From Serpentinimonas barnesii (GTDB lineage Bacteria; Pseudomonadota; Gammaproteobacteria; Burkholderiales; Burkholderiaceae_C): a stretch of DNA of 64,000 bases. Of this stretch, positions 55,938 to 64,000 are shown piece after piece. A program made the position numbers and the translations under genes. Under the pieces are notes generated by a model. It searched no databases. It was not told the DNA's origin and saw nothing but the letters and a program-made list of their open reading frames with translations. Within the stretch, counting starts at the first letter, position 1, and each line of letters opens with the position of its first letter. The stretch is from positions 1 through 64,000 of the forward strand of contig NZ_BAWN01000004.1 of NCBI RefSeq assembly GCF_000696225.1. The letters are read 5' to 3'.

Positions 55938-57042
55938 ATGGAAGCTGAACGCCAAAACACCCTCGCCGCCCTGCTGGCCGACCTGAGCCAGCGCACGCTT
56001 GAGCTGCGGAGGTATCTTTGACTACGATGCCAAAGCCCTCAAGCTGAGCGAAGTCGAAAGCGCACTCCAAGACCCGGCGGTCTGGAACGACCCCAAGCGC
56101 GCCCAAGAGCTCGGGCGCGAAAAGCGCAGCCTCGAAAACGTGGTGAAGGTGCTCGAGCGCCTCACCTCAGACCTGGCCGACCACAGCGAGTTGTTCGAGC
56201 TCGCCGCCGCCGACGGCGACGAAGCCGCGCTCGAAACCATCGAGCTAGAAGTGGCGCAGTTGCGCGCCGAAGTCGAAAAACTCGAGTTCCGGCGCATGTT
56301 CAACCACCCGGCCGACTCGCTCAACTGCTTTCTCGACATCCAGGCCGGCGCCGGCGGCACCGAAGCCTGCGACTGGGCCAGCATGTTGCTGCGTCAGTAC
56401 CTGCGCTACGCCGAACGCAAGGGCTTCAAAACCACGCTCGAAGACGAAACCGCGGGCGACAGCGCCGGCATCAAGGGCGCCAGCATCAAAATCGAGGGCG
56501 ACTACGCCTTTGGCCTGCTGCGCACCGAAACCGGCGTACACCGGCTGGTGCGCAAAAGCCCCTTCGACAGCTCGGGCGGGCGCCACACCTCCTTTGCCTC
56601 GGTGTTCGTTTACCCCGAAATCGACGACTCGATCGAAATCGACATCAACCCCGCCGACGTGCGCACCGACACCTACCGCGCCAGCGGCGCCGGCGGCCAG
56701 CACATCAACAAGACCGATTCGGCGGTGCGCCTAACCCACCTGCCCACCGGCATCGTGGTGCAGTGCCAAGACAGCCGCAGCCAGCACAGCAACCGCGACC
56801 TCGCCTGGCAGCGGCTGCGTTCGCGCCTGTACGACTACGAAATGCGCAAACGCATGGAAGCGCAGCAAAAACTCGAAGACAGCAAGACCGACGTCGGCTG
56901 GGGGCACCAGATCCGCTCCTACGTGCTGGATCAGAGCCGCATCAAAGACTTGCGCACCAACCTCGAAATCTCCAACACCCAAAAAGTGCTCGACGGCGAC
57001 CTCGACCCCTTCATCGAAGCCTCACTCAAGCAAGGCGTTTGA
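55938..57042 (+). CDS. prfB: Peptide chain release factor 2, expressed by programmed +1 frameshift
   Basis: Recognises UGA and UAA. The first 27 codons ([20 protein letters not shown] to RRYL) end at a TGA (56019-56021); translation continues in the +1 frame with [13 protein letters not shown], giving about 367 residues. The GGQ catalytic motif is in [15 protein letters not shown], and the SPF tripeptide for UGA recognition in [10 protein letters not shown]. The frameshift makes RF2 control its own level. pepN follows after 44 bases. Confidence 0.97.
56008..56022 (+). promoter_or_regulatory. prfB programmed +1 frameshift site
   Basis: GGAGGTATCTTTGAC holds the internal Shine-Dalgarno-like GGAGG, the slippery CTT and the in-frame TGA followed by C, the classical RF2 arrangement. 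Slow termination at UGA when RF2 is scarce lets the ribosome slip to GAC. Confidence 0.95.
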
Positions 57043-57086
57043 GCGCTGCCCCCACCGCACCTAGCACCCAACCACCGAAAGCCACC

Positions 57087-59837
57087 ATGACCCTGCGCGA
57101 AGGCCCTGCCCCCCACCTGGTGCTGCGCCACGACTACACCGCCCCCGCGTTTTTTATCGACTCGGTGGACCTGACGCTGGACCTCGACCCCGCCAAAACC
57201 CGCGTGCTCAACCGCATGCGCCTGCGCCGCAACCCCGCCGTGCCGGCGCAGCCGCTGCGCCTCGATGGCGTGGAGCTCAACCTTGCGCGCGTGCTGCTTA
57301 ACGGCAGCGGCTGCAGCTTTCGCATCGAAGGCGCGCAACTGCTGCTGGAGCGCCTGCCCGAAGGCCCAGAGCCCTTCGAGCTGGAGCTGTTCAGCACCTG
57401 CAACCCGGGTAAAAACACCCAGCTCATGGGCCTGTACCTGAGCCAAGGCACCTTCTTCACCCAGTGCGAGGCCGAGGGCTTCAGGCGCATCAGCTACTTT
57501 TTGGACCGGCCCGACGTGATGGCGCGCTTTCGCGTCACCCTGCGCGCCGACCAAGCCGCCTACCCGGTGCTGCTCTCCAACGGCAACCTGGTCGAACAAG
57601 GCGCGCTCGAAGGTGGCCGCCACTACGCCGTGTGGGACGACCCGCACCCCAAACCCAGCTATCTGTTCGCCCTGGTGGCGGGCAAGCTGGTGCAGCGCGA
57701 GCAAAAAATCATCAGCCGCGGCGGGCAAGCGCACACCCTGCAGATTTACGTGCGCCCCGGCGACCTCGACAAAACCGAGCACGCCATGAACTCGCTCATG
57801 GCCGCCATCGCCTGGGACGAGGCCCGCTTTGGCCTGCCGCTGGACTTGGAGCGCTTCATGATCGTCGCCACCAGCGACTTCAACATGGGCGCGATGGAGA
57901 ACAAGGGCCTCAACATCTTCAACACCAAATACGTGCTGGCCAGCCCCGCCAGCGCCACCGATGCCGACTACGCGAACGTCGAGAGCGTGGTGGCGCACGA
58001 GTACCTGCACAACTGGAGCGGCAACCGCGTCACCTGCCGCGACTGGTTTCAGCTCAGCCTCAAAGAGGGGCTGACGGTGTTTCGCGATCAGGAGTTCAGC
58101 CAGGACATGGCCGGCAGCGCCTCGGCGCGTGCGGTCAAGCGCATCGAAGACGTGCGCCTGCTGCGCAGCAACCAGTTCGCCGAAGACGCCGGCCCCATGG
58201 CGCACCCGGTGCGCCCCGACCAGTACGCCGAAATCAACAACTTCTACACCCTCACGGTCTACGAAAAAGGGGCCGAAGTGGTGCGCATGATGCAGACGCT
58301 GGTGAGCGATGCCGCCCTCGACCCGCTGGGCCGCGCCGGCATGGCGCGTGGCTTGCGCCTGTACTTCGAGCGCCACGACGGCCAAGCCGTGACCTGCGAC
58401 GATTTCGCCCAGGCCATGGCCGACGCCAACCCCGGCAGCGCGCTGGCGCAGCATCTGGAGGCTTTCAAGCGCTGGTATGCCCAAGCCGGCACCCCGCGTG
58501 TGCAAGTCCGCACCGAGTACGACCCGGCCCTAGGCCACTTCACCCTCAACTTAAGCCAGCACTGCCCGCCCACGCCGGGCCAGCCGCACAAAGCGCCCTT
58601 CGTGATTCCGGTCACGCTCGGCCTGCTCGGCCCGGATGGCCGCGCCCTGCCCTTGCAGCTTGAAGGCGAGGCCCAAGCCGTAGCTGGAAGCCGCACCCTG
58701 GTGTTGAGCGAGCCGCAGCAGCGCTTCGTTTTCACCGGGCTGGCCGGGCTGGACAGCGCCCCCACGCCCTCGCTGCTGCGCGGCTTTAGCGCCCCGGTGA
58801 TTTTGCAGGGCGATTTCGATGCCGCCCACTGGCTCACCCTGCTGGCGCACGACAGCGACCCCTTCAACCGCTGGGAGGCGGGCCAGCAACTGCTGCTGCG
58901 CCAAATGCTGGCGGCGCTGCGCCAGTCTTCCGAGAGCAACGGCCCCATCCCGGCCACGGTGCTCGACGCCACCACCGTGCAGGCCCTGAGCGCCGTGCTG
59001 CGCCAGCCCGGGCTGGACCCGGCCTTCAAAGAACTGCTGCTCACCTTGCCCAGCGAAGCCTATCTGGCCGAGCAAGTGCAGCAAGTGGACCCGCCGCGCA
59101 TCCACGCCGTGCGCCAGGCCGTGCGCAGCCAACTGGCCCAAGCCCTGTATGTGGATTGGCTCTGGGCCTATGAAGCGCACCACGAACCCCGGGCGGCCTA
59201 CCGGCCCGACCCCGCCTCCAGCGGCCGCCGCGCCCTAGCCGGTTTGGCGCTGGGCATGTTGTGCCTGGCCGCCCGCAGCAATGGCGACACGGTCTGGCCC
59301 GGCCGCGCCTACCAGCGCTGCAAAGACGCCGCCCACATGACCGAGTTGCAGCAAGCGTTGCAAGCCCTGCTGCACAGCGGCCACGCGCTGGCCGAACCCG
59401 CGCTGGAGCGCATGCACCAGCGTTACCGGCACGACGAACTGGTGCTCGACAAATGGTTTGCCCTGCAAGCCAGCGCCCCCGACCAGGGCGGCTCGGTGCT
59501 GGCGCGCGTTAAAGCGCTGCTGCAACACCCCGACTTCAAGCTGCGCAACCCCAACCGCGCGCGCAGCCTGATCGGCACCTTTTGCCACGCCAACCCCGCC
59601 GCCCTGCACCGCCCCGACGGCAGCGGTTACGCCTTCTGGCGCGAGCGCGTGCTCGAAATCGACGCCTTCAACCCGCAAGTGGCGGCGCGGCTGGCGCGCG
59701 CGCTCGAGCGCTGGCAGCCGCTGGTTGAGCCCTACCGCAGCCTGGCGCGCCAGGCCTTGGCCGACGTGGCGCGCCACCCCGGCCTGAGCCCAGACGTGAG
59801 CGAAATCGTCACCCGCGCCTTGGCTGCGGATGCCTGA
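57087..59837 (+). CDS. pepN: Aminopeptidase N
   Basis: Zinc aminopeptidase for cytosolic peptide turnover. The 916-residue M1 enzyme has the exopeptidase motif GAMEN (MGAMENKGL) and the zinc motif HEYLHNW with the downstream Glu in SLKEG (18 residues later). Length and the DP-rich C-terminal helices match the gammaproteobacterial-type PepN. ATG 57087 starts after prfB; the open frame that extends back into prfB is a shadow. Confidence 0.96.
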   Translation: MTLREGPAPHLVLRHDYTAPAFFIDSVDLTLDLDPAKTRVLNRMRLRRNPAVPAQPLRLDGVELNLARVLLNGSGCSFRIEGAQLLLERLPEGPEPFELELFSTCNPGKNTQLMGLYLSQGTFFTQCEAEGFRRISYFLDRPDVMARFRVTLRADQAAYPVLLSNGNLVEQGALEGGRHYAVWDDPHPKPSYLFALVAGKLVQREQKIISRGGQAHTLQIYVRPGDLDKTEHAMNSLMAAIAWDEARFGLPLDLERFMIVATSDFNMGAMENKGLNIFNTKYVLASPASATDADYANVESVVAHEYLHNWSGNRVTCRDWFQLSLKEGLTVFRDQEFSQDMAGSASARAVKRIEDVRLLRSNQFAEDAGPMAHPVRPDQYAEINNFYTLTVYEKGAEVVRMMQTLVSDAALDPLGRAGMARGLRLYFERHDGQAVTCDDFAQAMADANPGSALAQHLEAFKRWYAQAGTPRVQVRTEYDPALGHFTLNLSQHCPPTPGQPHKAPFVIPVTLGLLGPDGRALPLQLEGEAQAVAGSRTLVLSEPQQRFVFTGLAGLDSAPTPSLLRGFSAPVILQGDFDAAHWLTLLAHDSDPFNRWEAGQQLLLRQMLAALRQSSESNGPIPATVLDATTVQALSAVLRQPGLDPAFKELLLTLPSEAYLAEQVQQVDPPRIHAVRQAVRSQLAQALYVDWLWAYEAHHEPRAAYRPDPASSGRRALAGLALGMLCLAARSNGDTVWPGRAYQRCKDAAHMTELQQALQALLHSGHALAEPALERMHQRYRHDELVLDKWFALQASAPDQGGSVLARVKALLQHPDFKLRNPNRARSLIGTFCHANPAALHRPDGSGYAFWRERVLEIDAFNPQVAARLARALERWQPLVEPYRSLARQALADVARHPGLSPDVSEIVTRALAADA

Positions 59838-59900
59838 ACGCGGGCTTAAACTCGACCCTGCCAAACCTGACGCCATCCAATCCCGAGCACAGCCCACACC

Positions 59901-60962
59901 ATGAGCCCACGCACCTCCTTGACCCGCTACCTGATCGAGCAACAGCGCGTACACGGCAGCATCCCGCCCGAGCTGCGGCTGCTGATCGAAGTGGTGGCGC
60001 GCGCCTGCAAGCGCATCGCCATCAGCGTCAACAAAGGCGCGCTGGGCGAGGTGCTGGGCAGCGCGGGCAGCGCCAACGTGCAAGGCGAGGTGCAAAAAAA
60101 GCTCGACCTCATCGCCAACGAGGTGCTGATCGAGGCCAACGAATGGGGCGGCCACCTGGCGGCCATGGCCTCCGAAGAAATGGACGGCATCTACGCCGTA
60201 CCCAACCGCTACCCCCAAGGCGAGTACCTGCTGCTGTTCGACCCGCTCGACGGCTCCAGCAACATCGACGTCAACGTCAGCATCGGCACCATCTTTTCGG
60301 TGCTGCGCCGCCACAACGACGACCCGCAGCGCATCGAGCCGGTGGCCGAGGCCGACTTTTTGCAAGCTGGCTCGCAGCAGGTGGCGGCCGGCTACTGCAT
60401 CTACGGCCCGCAAACCACGCTGGTGCTCACGGTGGGCAACGGTGTCGCCATGTTCACCTTGGAGCGCGAGCAGGGCTCTTGGGTGTTGACGCAAGATGGC
60501 GTGCAAATACCCGAAGATACCAGCGAATTTGCCATCAACATGAGCAATATGCGGCACTGGGATGCACCCGTGCGGCGCTACATCGACGACTGCCTGCAAG
60601 GCCGCGAAGGCCCGCGCGGCAAGGATTTCAATATGCGCTGGATCGCCTCCATGGTGGCCGACGTGCACCGCATCCTGTGCCGTGGCGGCGTGTTTTTGTA
60701 CCCCTGGGACAAGCGCGAACCGCACAAACCCGGCAAGCTGCGCCTGCTCTACGAAGCCAACCCCATGGGCTGGATCGTCGAGCAAGCCGGCGGCGCCGCC
60801 AGCACCGGATACCAGCGCATACTGGATGTGCAGCCGCACAGCCTGCACCAGCGCGTGAGCGTAATCTTGGGCTCGCGCAACGAAGTCGAACACATCGTGC
60901 GCTGCCACCCAGAACTTGCCGCATCCGATGCCGGCGCTGTGCCGCCCGCCAAGCTTTCATAA
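59901..60962 (+). CDS. fbp: Class I fructose-1,6-bisphosphatase
   Basis: Gluconeogenic and Calvin-cycle phosphatase. The 353-residue protein has the metal-site [24 protein letters not shown] with upstream acidic residues, and the sugar-binding [11 protein letters not shown] and [12 protein letters not shown]. No Calvin-cycle cluster is adjacent, so its use in autotrophy is inference. Confidence 0.96.
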   Translation: MSPRTSLTRYLIEQQRVHGSIPPELRLLIEVVARACKRIAISVNKGALGEVLGSAGSANVQGEVQKKLDLIANEVLIEANEWGGHLAAMASEEMDGIYAVPNRYPQGEYLLLFDPLDGSSNIDVNVSIGTIFSVLRRHNDDPQRIEPVAEADFLQAGSQQVAAGYCIYGPQTTLVLTVGNGVAMFTLEREQGSWVLTQDGVQIPEDTSEFAINMSNMRHWDAPVRRYIDDCLQGREGPRGKDFNMRWIASMVADVHRILCRGGVFLYPWDKREPHKPGKLRLLYEANPMGWIVEQAGGAASTGYQRILDVQPHSLHQRVSVILGSRNEVEHIVRCHPELAASDAGAVPPAKLS

Positions 60963-61017
60963 TACGGCCAGCGCCATTGCCCTGCCCGCCCCAGCAACCC
61001 CACACAAGCCACGCCCC

Positions 61018-61230
61018 ATGTCACTCTTTGCCCGCCCGCACTACCGCTCCGACACCACCGAGTTTTTGGATTCGCTCAAGAGCCGCGAGCCCGAGCTGGA
61101 GGCGCAGCAGCGCCAAGGCCGGGCCTTGCTGTGGGACAAATCGGTGGATCGCCCATTTTGGCAAGAGGCCAAGGCCGCACGCGTGCCCCAAAAGCCCTAC
61201 GTGTATCAAACCGAGCCGACGCTGCGCTGA
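61018..61230 (+). CDS. DUF3460 family small protein
   Basis: A 70-residue protein MSLFARPHYRSDTTEFLDSL ending in KPYVYQTEPTLR matches DUF3460, found in betaproteobacteria next to scpA. The function is unknown. ATG 61018 gives the conserved start; a longer open frame overlaps the end of fbp. Confidence 0.85.
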   Translation: MSLFARPHYRSDTTEFLDSLKSREPELEAQQRQGRALLWDKSVDRPFWQEAKAARVPQKPYVYQTEPTLR

Positions 61231-61290
61231 GCCCGCAGGCGCCGCCGCAGCAGCCGCTACGCCCATCGGCCCGGCCGGGTCTGCGCACGC

Positions 61291-62124
61291 ATGAACCCTT
61301 CGCCCAGTGGAGCGACTGCGCTGGCGCGGCTGTACGGCGAGCCGCTGTTCGAGCTGCCGCCCGACCTCTACATTCCGCCCGAGGCGCTGGCGGTGTTCCT
61401 CGAGGCCTTCGAAGGGCCGCTGGATCTGCTGCTGTACCTGATTCGCAAGCAGCATTTCAACATCCTCGACATCCCGATGGCGCAAGTCACGCGCCAGTAC
61501 CTTGGCTACGTGGAGCAGGTGCGCGCGCACAACCTGGAGCTGGCGGGCGAGTACCTGCTCATGGCGGCGCTGCTGATCGAAATCAAATCGCGCCTTTTGC
61601 TGCCGCCCCAGCGCAGCAGCCCCGAGGCCGAAGCCCAAGACCCACGCGCCGAACTGGTGCGCCGGCTGCTCGAATACGAACAGATCAAACAGGCGGCGCA
61701 AAAAATCGATCAACTGCCGCAGCTCGGGCGCGATTTTTGGCTGGCGCAGGCCGCCGTGCTCGCGGCCGGGCCCGCGCCGCTGCCCTCCATCAGCCCCAGC
61801 GAACTGGCACAGGCCTGGAGCGGGCTGCTGCAACGCGCCCAGCTCGTGCAACACCACCGCATCGATGGCCCGCGGCTGAGCGTGCGCGCCTTCATGAGCC
61901 AGATCCTGCGCCAGTTGCAACGGCGCCGTTTCGCTGAATTTGGCGAGCTGTTCCAACCCGAGCAAGGTTTGGCGGTGTTGATCGTGAACTTCATCGCCCT
62001 GCTCGAACTGGCCCGTGAAGGGCTGATCGAGCTCACCCAAGCCAGCGCCTATGCGCCGATTTATGTTCGCCTGGGCCCCGGCACCGGGCTAGACACGCCC
62101 GATAATTCGGCCCACACACCATGA
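61291..62124 (+). CDS. scpA: Segregation and condensation protein A (kleisin)
   Basis: The 277-residue kleisin links SMC heads. FEGPLDLLLYLIRKQHFNILDIPM is the N-terminal helical signature and FGELFQPEQGLAVLIVNFIALLELAREGLIEL the C-terminal winged helix. scpB is not next to it. It overlaps nadB by four bases (ATGA). Confidence 0.94.
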   Translation: MNPSPSGATALARLYGEPLFELPPDLYIPPEALAVFLEAFEGPLDLLLYLIRKQHFNILDIPMAQVTRQYLGYVEQVRAHNLELAGEYLLMAALLIEIKSRLLLPPQRSSPEAEAQDPRAELVRRLLEYEQIKQAAQKIDQLPQLGRDFWLAQAAVLAAGPAPLPSISPSELAQAWSGLLQRAQLVQHHRIDGPRLSVRAFMSQILRQLQRRRFAEFGELFQPEQGLAVLIVNFIALLELAREGLIELTQASAYAPIYVRLGPGTGLDTPDNSAHTP

Positions 62125-63755
62125 GCCAAACCCCACCTTTGACCAGCGCCCCGACGCGCGCTTTTGACGTGCTGATCGTCGGCAGCGGCTTGGCCGGCCT
62201 GAGCACCGCGCTGCTGCTGCCCAGCCATTTGCGCGTTGCCATCCTGACCAAGCGCACCATCGAGGACGGCTCCAGCGGCTGGGCCCAAGGCGGCATCGCC
62301 GCCGTGCAGGCCGACGACGACAGCTTCCAGGCCCACATCGACGACACCTTGGTGGCTGGGGCCGGCCTGTGCGACCCCGACGCCACCCGCTACACGGTAG
62401 AAAACGCCCCCGCCGCCATCGATTGGCTGCGCCAGATGGGCACCCGCTTCACCCTCCACGAGGGCGAGCTGCACCTGACGCGCGAAGGCGGCCACAGCCA
62501 CCGGCGCATCGTGCACGCCGCCGACGCCACCGGCGCCGCCGTGCAGCAAACGCTGATCGAGCGCGTGCGCGCCGCCCCCAACGTGCAGGTGTTCGAGACC
62601 CACAACCTGGTCGACCTGATCCTGAGCGACCGCCACGCCCTGGCGCCCACTTGGCCGAGCCGGCGCTGCCTTGGAGCCTACGCCTTTGATGAGAGCGCCG
62701 ACGAGGTGCAAGCCTTCGTGGCCCCGCACACCGTGCTGTGCACCGGCGGTGCGGGCAAGGTCTACCTCTACACCTCCAACCCCGACACCGCCACCGGTGA
62801 CGGCATTGCCGCCGCTTGGCGCGCCGGCTGCCGCGTGGCCAATATGGAGTTCATCCAGTTCCACCCCACCTGCTTGTATCACCCCAAGGCCAAGAGCTTC
62901 CTCATCAGCGAGGCGGTGCGCGGCGAAGGTGGCCGCCTGCTGCTGCCGGCCGCGCTGGGTGCGCGCCGCTTCATGCCCGAGCACGACCCACGCGCCGAAC
63001 TGGCGCCGCGCGACGTGGTGGCGCGCGCGATCGACTTCGAGATGAAAAAGCACGGCTTGGATTGCGTCTATCTCGACATCTCGCACCAGAGCCCGGCCTT
63101 TTTGCAAGAGCACTTTCCCACCATCTTGGCGCGCTGCGCCGAGCTGGGCATCGACATCCGGCGCGAGCCCATTCCGGTGGTGCCGGCGGCGCACTACACC
63201 TGCGGCGGCGTGCTCACCGACCTGCGCGCCCGCACCGACCTGAGCGGCCTGTACGTGGTGGGCGAAGCCAGCTGCACCGGCCTGCATGGGGCCAACCGGC
63301 TGGCCAGCAACTCGCTGCTGGAGTGCGTGGTGTTTGCCCGCGCCGCCGTGGCCGACATCGTGGCCCAAACGCCGCAGGCACTGGCACCGGTGCGCCCCTG
63401 GGACACCAGCCGCGTCAGCGACGCCGACGAGCAGGTGGTGATTGCCCACAACTGGGACGAACTGCGCCGCTTCATGTGGGACTACGTGGGCATTGTGCGC
63501 ACCGACAAGCGGCTCGAACGCGCCGCGCACCGCATCGCGCTGCTGCGCGCCGAAATCCAAGAGTTCTACCGCAGCTTTCACCTCACGCGTGACCTGCTGG
63601 AACTGCGCAACCTGGTCGAGGTGGCCGATTTGATTGTGCGCAGCGCCCAAGCGCGCCACGAGAGCCGCGGCCTGCACCACAGCCTAGACCACCCGCACAC
63701 CTTGGCGCAGGCGCAGCCCACGGTGCTCGACCCAGCCTCCCGCCCGCGCACCTAG
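62121..63755 (+). CDS. nadB: L-aspartate oxidase
   Basis: First step of de novo NAD synthesis. The 544-residue flavoprotein has the FAD fold VLIVGSGLAGLSTALLL, SSGWAQGGIAAV, the active-site RGEGGRLLLP and HYTCGGVLTDLRARTDL blocks. It ends with TAG (63753-63755). nadA and nadC are not in the window. Confidence 0.96.
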   Translation: MSQTPPLTSAPTRAFDVLIVGSGLAGLSTALLLPSHLRVAILTKRTIEDGSSGWAQGGIAAVQADDDSFQAHIDDTLVAGAGLCDPDATRYTVENAPAAIDWLRQMGTRFTLHEGELHLTREGGHSHRRIVHAADATGAAVQQTLIERVRAAPNVQVFETHNLVDLILSDRHALAPTWPSRRCLGAYAFDESADEVQAFVAPHTVLCTGGAGKVYLYTSNPDTATGDGIAAAWRAGCRVANMEFIQFHPTCLYHPKAKSFLISEAVRGEGGRLLLPAALGARRFMPEHDPRAELAPRDVVARAIDFEMKKHGLDCVYLDISHQSPAFLQEHFPTILARCAELGIDIRREPIPVVPAAHYTCGGVLTDLRARTDLSGLYVVGEASCTGLHGANRLASNSLLECVVFARAAVADIVAQTPQALAPVRPWDTSRVSDADEQVVIAHNWDELRRFMWDYVGIVRTDKRLERAAHRIALLRAEIQEFYRSFHLTRDLLELRNLVEVADLIVRSAQARHESRGLHHSLDHPHTLAQAQPTVLDPASRPRT

Positions 63756-63841
63756 ACCGGCGCGGGCCGACCCTGCTGGCCTCCTATTTTTGGCTGCGGG
63801 CGCATAATGCGCCGACCACCCTACAAAACCGGAGAGCCCGC

Positions 63842-64000
63842 ATGACCAAGCGCCCCTGGATAGCCAACGCCAGCGCCCTGCTGCTCGCACTGGCCAGCGG
63901 CGCGGCAACGGCGCAAAATTCGCCCTTGCAAATCGAGGACGTGGCGCTCGCAGGCCAGCTGCGCTTCTTGGCCGATCGGCCCGATCCGCTGGCCTACCGC
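63842..64000 (+). CDS. Exported protein of unknown function, cut by the window edge
   Basis: From ATG 63842 (GGAGAG just upstream) the frame gives a signal peptide (MTKRPWIANASALLLALASG, cleavage after ATAQ) and the mature start NSPLQIEDVALAGQLRFLAD. It is open to the end of the window. I do not recognise the family from 53 residues. Confidence 0.7.
   Translation, partial: MTKRPWIANASALLLALASGAATAQNSPLQIEDVALAGQLRFLADRPDPLAYR

Noticed and set aside
56763-57086. 108-codon N-terminal extension of pepN
   Set aside because: It overlaps the 3' part of prfB in another frame and is Arg/Pro-rich; PepN homology begins at the ATG at 57087.

Overview
GC-rich, densely coded 64 kb chromosomal window from a betaproteobacterium (Burkholderiales, most likely Comamonadaceae). 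The layout supports this: mutM/TPR/lolB/ispE/tRNA-Gln/prs/rplY/pth, rpsP-rimM-trmD-rplS, hrcA-nadK-recN-rapZ and prfB with its programmed frameshift. An NAD-reducing [NiFe] hydrogenase operon, a flavocytochrome c sulfide dehydrogenase pair and a monovalent cation/proton antiporter point to a hydrogen- and reduced-sulfur-oxidising lithotroph. This resembles the alkaliphilic Serpentinomonas/Hydrogenophaga group, but that placement is inference, since no rRNA lies in the window.

Layout. 1-3247 (minus): accessory pair, a Fic protein followed by an MmeI-like restriction-methylase interrupted by one in-frame TAG. 3381-3459: tRNA-Ile(CAT). 3587-8072: hrcA, then nadK-recN-rapZ. 8094-12041: mutY, a bacterial dynamin-like GTPase and mutM. 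12116-18103: TPR protein, lolB, ispE, tRNA-Gln, prs, rplY, pth. 18083-22470 (minus): ferredoxin, coaD, rsmD and a pair of M16 peptidases. 22555: ftsY. 23892-26261: sulfide dehydrogenase pair plus a diheme cytochrome c. 26266-31558 (minus): DUF3422, rplS, trmD, rimM, rpsP, an AEC transporter, msrA. 31900-37547: hoxFUYHWI behind a sigma-54-type promoter. 37613-42474: cation/proton antiporter, flavin monooxygenase, S49 peptidase, and a diiron-type metallo-beta-lactamase-fold protein behind an FNR/ANR-type promoter. 42540-43827: gene remnant, TacAT-like toxin-antitoxin module, tRNA-Arg. 44025-54045: rdgC, Tat-exported hydrolase, coaBC, a BrnT-like toxin-antitoxin pair, amidase, ABC permease, acyl-CoA synthetase. 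54072-64000: alpha/beta hydrolase, a HigBA-like module whose toxin carries an in-frame TAG, prfB, pepN, fbp, DUF3460, scpA, nadB and the start of an exported protein.

How the parts fit. Cytoplasmic H2 oxidation by Hox would give NADH for autotrophy (a class I fbp is present). Sulfide dehydrogenase and the diheme cytochrome would pass electrons to the respiratory chain from the periplasm. The accessory genes (RM/Fic, three toxin-antitoxin modules, a gene remnant) form small patches, two of them next to tRNA genes. Two of these accessory genes are broken by a TAG at what appears to be a conserved tyrosine, with the rest of the frame intact. No CRISPR array, insertion sequence or prophage was seen.
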